Source: Verrucomicrobiota bacterium
GTDB lineage: Bacteria; Verrucomicrobiota; Verrucomicrobiia; Verrucomicrobiales; Verrucomicrobiaceae
Direction: 5' to 3'
NCBI GenBank assembly: GCA_017301975.1
Contig: JAFLEI010000015.1
Span: forward strand, 1-64,000
Length of the DNA: 64,000 nt
The notes under the pieces are model-generated. The model was not told where the DNA came from. It saw only the letters and a program-made list of their open reading frames with translations, and made no database searches. Both the position numbers and the translations under genes were made by a program. Positions within the stretch are counted from its first letter, which is position 1. Each line of letters starts with the position of its first letter. Shown here in pieces: positions 57,916 to 64,000 of this stretch.

Positions 57916-58784
57916 GGAGGCGGCACGGCAAAGACCTGCACCTCGCAGTAGTGGTTCATCTCGTTGCTGGTGTTGCCATGGCTCCAGAGACGGATGTAGC
58001 GGGCCTTGGCGGCCTTGCCTTCAAGGATGCGGCCGTAGTTGCTTTCGACATACGCTGGGTCCTTGCCCTTTCCAAAACCGGAAGTGTCGTCATGATCGGA
58101 GTTCCACAGGGTGGTGACGCCCGTGCTGAAGTCTGGATCATCGGAAACCTGAACGACCACGTCCAGATAGGCTGCCAACAGTTTGTGATAATGCCACAAG
58201 GCGATTTTCTGAATTGTGTGCGTGGCTCCGAGATCAATCTGCACCCACTGTTTCCCTGGCATGAGTTCGACGAAGCTGCCATCCGCACCCTCAGCATCTC
58301 CGTCCGTAATGAGACTGAGATCGCCTATGATGGGAGCCGGATCGGAGGAGGTGACCTTTTTGCCTTTGGCAACATTCACAGTGCCCTTGAGAGCCTTGAA
58401 GCTTTTGATGCGCTTGGAGATGTCAAACTTCTCCATGTTGGGAAGCCCCAGGTCTATGACGGGGCTGCTGACGAACATGGGCTTGGGGAGCTGGAGCACG
58501 ATTTCCTCCTGTTCTCCGAGCAAGGCACCAGCCTCTCCAGGCGGACGAGTACCGACGACGAACTCCTGATCCACCTTGCTCAAACTGGACAGCGGCACGG
58601 TGATGACGATGCCGTTTTCACGCCGCAGGAAGACGTTTTCACCTGAAAGTTTGACGAATTCAGCGCGGATCTCGCTTTGGCCGCCGGAGTCTTTCCAGAC
58701 ACGCTCCACGGCCAGAAGCGCCCCTCCACCCAAGACGCTGATCACAGGGACAAGTGTCAGCAGGCGGTCAAATCGAGTGCGCAT
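57912..58784 (-). CDS. secreted SHD1 + discoidin-like domain protein
   Basis: A 290-residue protein. An N-terminal membrane anchor (about 7-24) is followed by an SLA1-homology-domain-1-like segment (about 28-76: VWKDSGGQSEIRAEFV, then ENVFLRRENGIVITVPL, then LSKVDQEFV), and by a C-terminal discoidin/F5-8-type beta-sandwich (about 150-286: KWVQIDLGATHTIQKIALW, then ARYIRLWSHG). Both halves occur in surface or secreted proteins of planctomycetes and verrucomicrobia. ATG at 58784 (MRTRFDRLL) chosen over 58904. It overlaps the CHASE2-like gene by four bases at CTAG. Confidence 0.75.
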   Translation of the reverse strand: MRTRFDRLLTLVPVISVLGGGALLAVERVWKDSGGQSEIRAEFVKLSGENVFLRRENGIVITVPLSSLSKVDQEFVVGTRPPGEAGALLGEQEEIVLQLPKPMFVSSPVIDLGLPNMEKFDISKRIKSFKALKGTVNVAKGKKVTSSDPAPIIGDLSLITDGDAEGADGSFVELMPGKQWVQIDLGATHTIQKIALWHYHKLLAAYLDVVVQVSDDPDFSTGVTTLWNSDHDDTSGFGKGKDPAYVESNYGRILEGKAAKARYIRLWSHGNTSNEMNHYCEVQVFAVPPP

Positions 58785-58915
58785 GGGCGGAAGGTGAAAC
58801 AAGAACACGGAACGGCAACCGGGATCGAAGGTGCCCGCCAGCCGGAACATGACCAAATAGGCCTTGTGGAACACGGGCAGCCCCCTAGTGTCCGCCTCCC
58901 CCAAAAAATTATCGC

Positions 58916-60274
58916 ATGCGTTTTCGCAACCTGACCCGCCGGCGTGAGATCGGCGCCAATTCCTACCTCCTCGAAGCCGGGGACCACCGCGTCGTGCTGG
59001 ACGCCGGCATGCACCCGAAACGTGCAGGCCATGAAGCCCTGCCGGATTTCAGCGTGGTGCCGCATAAATCTGCCAACGCCGTGATCATCACGCATGCGCA
59101 TCACGACCATATCGGCTCCATGCCCGTGCTCCAGCGCAAGCAGCCGAACACCCCGGTGCTGATGACCGAAGTCACCGGAGAGCTGGCGTCTGCCATGCTG
59201 CACAACTCCGTCAACGTGATGACGAAGCAGCGCGAGGAGGAGAACATTCCCGAATACCCCCTCTTCACCCACCGGGAACTCGATGAAATCCGCGCCCGCT
59301 GGATCTACCGTGACATCGACCGCCCCTTTGAGATCCCTGACACCAATCTGGAGGCCACGATGTTCGACGCCGGCCACATCCTCGGCTCCACAGGTGTCCT
59401 GGTGCGTGAAGGCAGCAACACACTCTTCTACACGGGTGACGTGAATTTCGAGGCGCAGACAATCTGCCGCGCCGCCGACTTCCCCACCAGCGGCATCGAT
59501 GTGATGATCGCCGAGACAACCCGTGGCGACTACGCGCGCCCTGAAGGCTTTTCCCGCAAAGGCGAAAAAGAACGCCTCGCCAGCGTGATCCGCGAAACGC
59601 ATGAAGCCGGTGGCGCCGTCATGATCCCGGTCTTTGCCCTCGGCAAAACACAGGAGGTCATGCTCATGCTGCACGAACTGCACCAGGAAGGGCTCATCCC
59701 TGAAATGCCGCTCTACATCGGCGGCCTCAGCACCAAGATTACCGTGCTGTATGATCACTACGCCTCCCGCAGCCGCCGCAGCTATCCGGGCTTCCGCCTG
59801 CTGGACGACATGAAGATGCTGGTGCCGCGCAAGAGCAAAAAGCGCCAGGAAATCGTCTCCAGCCCACGGTCGCTGTACGCGCTCTCCAGCGGCATGATGA
59901 CGGAGCACACCGTCTCCAACACCTTCGCGCAGAAGTTTCTCGACAACCCGCGCAACACCGTCTGCTTCGTCGGCTACACCGATCCCGAGTCCCCTGGCTA
60001 CAAGATCCGCAATGCCAAGCCCGGCACGATGATCAAACTTGCCAAGGACATGCCTGCCGTGGCGCTGAACGCCCGCATTGAGAGCTTCGACCTCAGCGCC
60101 CATGCCTCACGTGAGCAGATCGCCGAATACATTGAGAAGGTGAAGCCCAAGAAGCTTCTGCTCGTCCACGGCGAAGAGCCCGCGCAGATGTGGTTTACCC
60201 GCCGCTTCACTGAGACCATCCCCGGAACGGAGATCATCCGCCCCGAACCGCATCAGCCGATCGATCTCTGGTAA
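58916..60274 (+). CDS. beta-CASP metallo-beta-lactamase-fold RNA-processing hydrolase
   Basis: A 452-residue protein of the CPSF73-like group. The MBL zinc motif is H60-A-H-H-D-H65-I-G, with further ligands in FDAGHILGS and YTGDVNFE. The beta-CASP cap follows (VMIPVFALGKTQEV), and a late AHASREQI and the C-terminal LLVHGEEPAQ are the typical RNA-metabolism ends. Such proteins are RNA nucleases of the Ysh1 and archaeal aCPSF type; bacterial roles vary. The gene is 9 bp before folA and could be translationally or transcriptionally linked. No signal peptide. Confidence 0.88.
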   Translation: MRFRNLTRRREIGANSYLLEAGDHRVVLDAGMHPKRAGHEALPDFSVVPHKSANAVIITHAHHDHIGSMPVLQRKQPNTPVLMTEVTGELASAMLHNSVNVMTKQREEENIPEYPLFTHRELDEIRARWIYRDIDRPFEIPDTNLEATMFDAGHILGSTGVLVREGSNTLFYTGDVNFEAQTICRAADFPTSGIDVMIAETTRGDYARPEGFSRKGEKERLASVIRETHEAGGAVMIPVFALGKTQEVMLMLHELHQEGLIPEMPLYIGGLSTKITVLYDHYASRSRRSYPGFRLLDDMKMLVPRKSKKRQEIVSSPRSLYALSSGMMTEHTVSNTFAQKFLDNPRNTVCFVGYTDPESPGYKIRNAKPGTMIKLAKDMPAVALNARIESFDLSAHASREQIAEYIEKVKPKKLLLVHGEEPAQMWFTRRFTETIPGTEIIRPEPHQPIDLW

Positions 60275-60283
60275 TTTTCGGCC

Positions 60284-60748
60284 ATGCCGCGCCTCATCGC
60301 CATCGTCGCCATGTCGAGCAACCGCGTCATCGGACGCGAGGGCAGGCTGCCGTGGCATTTCCCGGAGGATTTGAAGTTTTTCAAGCGCACGACGCTCGGC
60401 CACCCCATCCTCATGGGACGTGCGACGTTTGACTCCATCGGCAGGCCTCTGCCGGGGCGCCAGAACATCGTGCTGAGCCACAGCATGGCCCCGCGAGAAG
60501 GGGTGACCGTCATTCGCAGCACCGCCGAACTGCCGCAGGTGTGTGGTGAGGCCGAAACCATCTTTGTGATCGGGGGGGCACGTGTTTTTGAAGAACTGCT
60601 GCCGCAGTGTGACGGGCTTTATCTCACCTGGATCGCGGAACCGTATGAGGGAGATGTTCTGCTACCGCCCTTCGAGCATCTGTTTTCCATGAAGGAAATC
60701 ATCGGTCGTGAAGAGGGGTTGGAATTTCGTTATTACGAACGAATTTAG
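60284..60748 (+). CDS. folA: dihydrofolate reductase
   Basis: A 154-residue DHFR, near the 150-170 typical length. Signature text: AIVAMSSNRVIGREGRLPWHFPEDLKFFKR (in part), with the conserved Asp equivalent in PEDLKFF, then LMGRATFDSIGRPLPGR, and VIGGARVFEELL. It reduces dihydrofolate to tetrahydrofolate with NADPH. No thymidylate synthase gene is adjacent. The start at 60284 follows the preceding gene by nine bases. Confidence 0.95.
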   Translation: MPRLIAIVAMSSNRVIGREGRLPWHFPEDLKFFKRTTLGHPILMGRATFDSIGRPLPGRQNIVLSHSMAPREGVTVIRSTAELPQVCGEAETIFVIGGARVFEELLPQCDGLYLTWIAEPYEGDVLLPPFEHLFSMKEIIGREEGLEFRYYERI

Positions 60749-61064
60749 GACGCAATAAGCGTCAATTTACAAGAGCCTTACAACTCATTTACGAGCGCCT
60801 GACGCATCGTTTTCGATGTGTGGAAGAATACCCGCAGACATCGAGCCGAAAACGGTTCAGTCAAAACTTTCAAATAGTGGTTCCTTCTGGCTGTTGGACT
60901 CTATCAAGCGACGGGGCGGATCGAGTGATCCGCCCCGTTTGCTTTTCCAGAAGAGGCCGGGCGGACTACGGCCCCCATGCCCTCACGGTAGGTTTCTGAT
61001 ACTGAAACGCTTGATTTCCCTGCTCATGTCCCGAAGGTGCAGTAATCGCCGCCAACCTTAGACG
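60749..61064 (+). ncRNA. candidate non-coding transcript ending in a strong terminator
   Basis: The 316-bp gap between folA and the metallophosphoesterase gene contains a hairpin at 60802-60821 (ACGCATCG-TTTT-CGATGTGT, one G-T pair), a purine-rich middle (60830-60880) and the intrinsic terminator at 60912-60937. This could be the 3' end of folA mRNA, or a small RNA of about 100-150 nt. The promoter candidate TTTACA near 60766-60771 has no clear -10. An open frame MCGRIPAD... at 60816 spans the terminator and is not credible. The sequence after the terminator (60946-61064) holds the phosphoesterase promoter. Confidence 0.35.
60912..60945 (+). terminator. intrinsic terminator downstream of folA
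   Basis: CGGGGCGGATC at 60912-60922 pairs perfectly with GATCCGCCCCG at 60927-60937 around GAGT, followed by GTTTGCTTTT-like T-rich sequence. The 11-bp stem makes this a strong Rho-independent terminator on the plus strand, 164 bp after the folA stop. Confidence 0.9.
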
Positions 61065-61787
61065 ATGAAATTCGCCATTTTCGGAGACATCCACGCCAAT
61101 CTTGAAGCCCTGCAGACCGTTCTGTGGGACGCTCAGGAGCAGGGCTGTTCCAATTACGTCTGCCTCGGCGACATTGTTGGCTACGCCGCCAACCCAGTGG
61201 AATGCCTGCAGGCTGTGCGGGATCTGGGCTGTCCGGTGGTGCGCGGCAACCACGACGAAGGGGCCGCCTGCGAGAGCTCCCTTGAAGAACTCAACCCCCT
61301 GGCCCAGAACGCCCTGCTGTGGACCCGCGAGCAACTCAACGAAGAGCAGCGCCAATGGCTGCGGGATCTGAAACTGGTGCGGCAGGTGCGCGATTTCACC
61401 ATCGTCCACGCCACGCTCGACTCTCCCGGCAACTGGGGATACGTGACCAACCGTTTTGATGCGATGGCCAGCTTCAGCTACCAGTTCACCCAGGTGTGCT
61501 TCTACGGCCACACGCATGTGCCGCGCATCTTTGAAAAAGACGACGCCGTGCGCGCCGCCCGTGGCACCGATGTGCAGTTGCAACGCGGCGTGAAATACTT
61601 CGTCAATGTGGGCAGCGTGGGCCAGCCCCGTGATGGCGACTGGCGGGCCGCGTATGCCATCTACGATGTACAGGCGCAGACGATCTCGATCCGCCGGCTG
61701 GAATACGACATCGAAACCGCGCAGGGTAAAATCCATGCCGCCGGCCTGCCCTCTCTGCTGGCTGATCGTCTTGCCTTGGGCAAATGA
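61065..61787 (+). CDS. metallophosphoesterase, YfcE/MJ0936-like
   Basis: A 240-residue calcineurin-like phosphoesterase. The metal ligands are in GD8-IH10-ANLEAL, GDIVGYAANP, RGNHDE and FYGHTHVPR. The order and lengths fit the YfcE/MJ0936 group that hydrolyses phosphodiester or nucleotide substrates. No signal peptide. The last four bases (ATGA) overlap the next gene, so the glycosyltransferase is translationally coupled. Confidence 0.9.
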   Translation: MKFAIFGDIHANLEALQTVLWDAQEQGCSNYVCLGDIVGYAANPVECLQAVRDLGCPVVRGNHDEGAACESSLEELNPLAQNALLWTREQLNEEQRQWLRDLKLVRQVRDFTIVHATLDSPGNWGYVTNRFDAMASFSYQFTQVCFYGHTHVPRIFEKDDAVRAARGTDVQLQRGVKYFVNVGSVGQPRDGDWRAAYAIYDVQAQTISIRRLEYDIETAQGKIHAAGLPSLLADRLALGK

Positions 61788-62803
61788 GCGCCGTCACGCG
61801 CCAGCTTCCCAGCCTGCGCGATTTCCGCTCCGCGCTCATCGTCAAACCCAGTTCATTGGGCGACATCGTGCACACGCTGCCTGCCGTGAAGGCGCTGAGG
61901 GATGCGCATCCGCAGCTGAAAATCCGCTGGCTCGCCAACACCGAATGGACGCCGATCCTTCAAGGAAGTCCGCTGATTGATGAAGTGATCTCCTTCCCCC
62001 GCAAAAACTTTCGCGGCCTGGCCGGTCTGGCGCGCTTCTGGAACTGGCGGCGCAGCTGGATGATGCTCCCCCGCGAGGAACCCGAAATCGTGCTCGATTT
62101 TCAGGGGCTGCTGCGCAGTGGCCTTGTCAGCAGCTGGCGAGGGTCCAAAAGAGTCATTGGGCTTTCCGATGCCCGTGAAGGCTCCCGCCTCTTTTACAAT
62201 CACACCGTTCCAGTGAACGCCGGAGCCCATGCGGTGGATCGCTATCTCGAACTGCCGCGTGCCCTGGGCATCCGCATCGAGCCAGAAGACATCGCCTTTG
62301 AACTCGCGCCCGGTGCCGCACCCACCGGCTGGCCTGCGGCGCTGCCGGATTTCATCGCCGTGCATCCCTGGTCACGGGGCGAGGGCAAATCTCTCTCCAA
62401 TACCGCCTTGCAGGCTCTTTGTGATGCCCTGGCTCCGCATCCTGTCGTCCTCGTCGGCATGACTGCGGACCCAACCCGGCCAAGTGGCCCCCACATTCAC
62501 GACTGGAGCCAGCGCACCTCCCTGCCGGAGCTGATCTGGGTCATGCGGCAGGCGAAGTTTTGCATCAGCGTGGACAGCGGCCCCATGCACATCGCTGCGG
62601 CGGTTAATCTGCAAACCCTCGGCATTCATACCTGGAGCGATCCGCGCAAAGTCGGCCCGTATCCGTCTGCCGTGCACGTCTGGAAAGACGGGCGCATCGC
62701 CACCCGCAGCGAATTCAGCGCCGAGGAATGCCAGCGCGATGCCAGCGTGAGCGATGAAGCAGCACGCGGCATCGGCGAATGGGTGAGCCAGCGAGTGGCC
62801 TGA
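61784..62803 (+). CDS. glycosyltransferase family 9 (heptosyltransferase-like)
   Basis: A 339-residue GT9 enzyme. The start LIVKPSSLGDIVHTLPAVKAL is the defining segment (nucleotide-sugar fold entry), and the C-terminal half shows HPWSRGEGKSL and CISVDSGPMHIAAAVN. Members add heptose or similar sugars to lipopolysaccharide core or other glycans, on the cytoplasmic face of the inner membrane. It overlaps the phosphoesterase by four bases. Acceptor unknown. It implies an LPS-type envelope, in line with the autotransporter barrel and OmpA protein. Confidence 0.9.
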   Translation: MSAVTRQLPSLRDFRSALIVKPSSLGDIVHTLPAVKALRDAHPQLKIRWLANTEWTPILQGSPLIDEVISFPRKNFRGLAGLARFWNWRRSWMMLPREEPEIVLDFQGLLRSGLVSSWRGSKRVIGLSDAREGSRLFYNHTVPVNAGAHAVDRYLELPRALGIRIEPEDIAFELAPGAAPTGWPAALPDFIAVHPWSRGEGKSLSNTALQALCDALAPHPVVLVGMTADPTRPSGPHIHDWSQRTSLPELIWVMRQAKFCISVDSGPMHIAAAVNLQTLGIHTWSDPRKVGPYPSAVHVWKDGRIATRSEFSAEECQRDASVSDEAARGIGEWVSQRVA

Positions 62804-62813
62804 GGGCTGCCGC

Positions 62814-63080
62814 TTACTTCTTGGCAGCGGCGTCCTTGACCATCTTCACATACTTGGCAGGGTCCGCCTTGAAGTCCTTGAGGCAGGATTTGCAGCAAAG
62901 ATAAACGTCCGTGCCTTCGTGGGTGACTTTGACCGGCTTGCCCATTTCACCGCCGAAAGCCTCACCGGAGACGGCGCAGGTTTTGAGCGGGTAGGAGGCA
63001 GGGATGCCTTCCGGGGCGGCATGCAGGAAACTGATGCTGCAAACAGCGGCGACAAGGAGGAGAGCGAGGATGGCTTTCAT
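62814..63080 (-). CDS. small secreted TRASH/YHS-like metal-binding protein
   Basis: An 88-residue protein with signal peptide (MKAILALLLVAAVCSISFLHA). The mature part has K-T-C-A-V-S-G-E then YLCCKSCLKDFKADPAKY, the Cys pattern of TRASH-type metal-binding domains. It would bind a soft metal in the periplasm. The ATG at 63080 starts the signal; a longer frame at 63143 is not conserved. It is a paralogue of the next gene upstream and lies downstream of a multicopper oxidase gene, so copper binding is the likeliest function. Confidence 0.8.
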   Translation of the reverse strand: MKAILALLLVAAVCSISFLHAAPEGIPASYPLKTCAVSGEAFGGEMGKPVKVTHEGTDVYLCCKSCLKDFKADPAKYVKMVKDAAAKK

Positions 63081-63099
63081 AAGGGTGTGGGCGGGAGAT

Positions 63100-63333
63100 T
63101 TAACGGGGAAGCTTTGACAGATATTTGGCCTGATTGGCTTCAAATTTCTTCACGCAGGGTTTGCAGCAGAATTTGATCTCCTGACCGGCATAGACCTTCG
63201 TGACAGGATCGCCCATGGAGCCGAGTGTGTTTCCGCTGACAAGGCAGGTCTTGAGCGGATAAGCCTTTGTTCCAGGTGCGGCCTGGAGGCCAAAAGAGGT
63301 GAGAAGGAGAAGAATGGCGAGTTTGGTTTTCAT
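63100..63333 (-). CDS. small secreted TRASH/YHS-like metal-binding protein, paralogue
   Basis: A 77-residue protein with signal MKTKLAILLLLTSFGLQA, then YPLKTCLVSGNTLG and FCCKPCVKKFEANQAKY. Nearly every landmark residue matches the downstream 88-residue paralogue (YPLKTC-VSG, CCK-C-K-F-A-AKY), pointing to tandem duplication. It starts 30 bp after the multicopper oxidase stop and is likely cotranscribed. Probably a periplasmic copper chaperone or sink. Confidence 0.8.
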   Translation of the reverse strand: MKTKLAILLLLTSFGLQAAPGTKAYPLKTCLVSGNTLGSMGDPVTKVYAGQEIKFCCKPCVKKFEANQAKYLSKLPR

Positions 63334-63362
63334 GGGGGTGTTTTGTTATTTTGAAGGGTGGC

Positions 63363-64000
63363 TTAAAACCGGAAGCCAAGACCGGCACCGAAACCATAAT
63401 CAGTATGGTAGGCGGTAGAGAGGGACAGGCGCTTGGTGAGCATGTACTCTGCGCCGAAGGCGAGCTCCCAGATCTGCTGGGTGTCGTACTGAGCACGGGC
63501 ATTGACGCTGAAGCGCGGAGTTATTTGAAAGGTCTTGCCAATGTTGAAACGAAAATCACCAGCGCTGCCCACATTGGCCGTTAGCACGACCAGATAGGGC
63601 AGCCGATACCAGAAGCCGGCTAGAGCCCGATTCTCGGTGCCGGAGATGTTGGTGAGGCGTGCGCCGGTGAAGACGCCGAAGTTGGGATTGATGTAGCGCT
63701 CGTAGAGGAGGTCGATTTCGTACTCGGTTTTGTGCTGGTCACGATTGAGGCCGATTTCCCATGGCACGCGGAGGGCATTGCGACCGCTCATCAACGTGGC
63801 AGTGCCATCGGAGAGCTGGGAGAGCACATTGAAGTCTGCAAACGGGTAGAGCATGGGCATGGCGTGCTCGCCCATGGCAGGCATGTGCGGCATGAGGTGG
63901 TCTGGAGCTCCCAGCTTCGGAGTTTCCTTCTGATAGCTGACGATGCGAGCCATGCCCTCCATCATGTGATAGAGGATGTGGCAGTGGAACATCCAGTCGC
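63363..64000 (-). CDS. multicopper oxidase fused to C-terminal beta-barrel domain (partial)
   Basis: Only the 3' 212 codons are in the window; the gene continues past the right edge. The first visible residues DWMFHCHILYHMMEGM form the type I/type III copper ligand motif (HCH-HM) at the end of a CopA-like cuproxidase, followed by a Met/His-rich spacer (HLMPHMPAMGEHAMPM). The last 160 or so residues are beta-strand-rich with a terminal Phe (GFGAGLGFRF), looking like an outer-membrane barrel; similar CopA-plus-barrel fusions exist in Bacteroidetes to my knowledge. It would oxidise Cu(I) and confer copper tolerance. Confidence 0.82.
   Translation of the reverse strand, partial: DWMFHCHILYHMMEGMARIVSYQKETPKLGAPDHLMPHMPAMGEHAMPMLYPFADFNVLSQLSDGTATLMSGRNALRVPWEIGLNRDQHKTEYEIDLLYERYINPNFGVFTGARLTNISGTENRALAGFWYRLPYLVVLTANVGSAGDFRFNIGKTFQITPRFSVNARAQYDTQQIWELAFGAEYMLTKRLSLSTAYHTDYGFGAGLGFRF

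Noticed and set aside
60816..61061. 81-codon frame starting MCGRIPAD
   Set aside because: Crosses the intrinsic terminator at 60912-60945 and lacks a protein-like second half.

Overview
The window is a GC-rich, gene-dense bacterial chromosome segment. Its content suggests the phylum Verrucomicrobia, possibly a Prosthecobacter-like genus; this is inference from gene content only. Pointers are a 3,100-residue autotransporter built from beta-strand repeats, an SLA1-homology/discoidin-type secreted protein, a formylglycine sulfatase, a REP-associated (RAYT) transposase, an mcsA-mcsB-clpC operon of the kind shared by Chlamydiae and Firmicutes, a five-helix type succinate dehydrogenase anchor, and spacers carrying dispersed repeats familiar from PVC and other environmental genomes. 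No rRNA, tRNA, CRISPR array or prophage was recognised.

Layout. 0.2-5.7 kb: nucleoside-type MFS transporter (minus), then thioredoxin reductase, L,D-transpeptidase lipoprotein, rhodanese, CorA and a secreted hydrolase. 5.7-15.05 kb: one giant autotransporter (minus) with an AT-rich 5' end. 15.4-18.3 kb: sulfatase coupled to a tiny membrane protein, divergent from a secreted parallel beta-helix protein. 18.3-21.4 kb: minus-strand run uppP, DUF2062, TPR protein, serine hydrolase. 21.6-26.4 kb: envelope genes (M23 peptidase, OmpA-domain protein) and an eight-heme cytochrome fused to HEAT and TPR repeats. 26.4-29.4 kb: frameshifted antitoxin remnant, bifunctional nuclease, gamma carbonic anhydrase, HU, a BrnT-like toxin with CopG-like antitoxin, and a VOC protein.

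29.5-35.3 kb: short-chain dehydrogenase, fused CoA transferase and thiolase, plausibly short-chain acyl/ketoacyl-CoA metabolism, separated by repeat-rich spacers and followed by the RAYT gene. 35.6-39.1 kb: sdhCAB. 39.1-50.6 kb: secreted proteins, a YugP-like protease, two secreted alpha/beta-hydrolases, a hybrid histidine kinase, an SPFH protein, a monothiol glutaredoxin-like protein, a DUF2959 lipoprotein and a glutathione-independent formaldehyde dehydrogenase.

50.8-58.8 kb: SGNH hydrolase, HAD phosphatase, the mcsA-mcsB-clpC protein-quality-control operon, a CHASE2-like membrane protein and the SHD1/discoidin protein. 58.9-62.8 kb: beta-CASP metallo-hydrolase with folA, a possible small RNA ending in a strong terminator, then a metallophosphoesterase overlapping a family 9 glycosyltransferase. 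62.8-64 kb: copper/heavy-metal set (two small periplasmic metal-binding proteins and the 3' part of a multicopper oxidase fused to a beta-barrel), cut by the window edge. Long open frames antisense to real genes are common here because of high GC and were not annotated.
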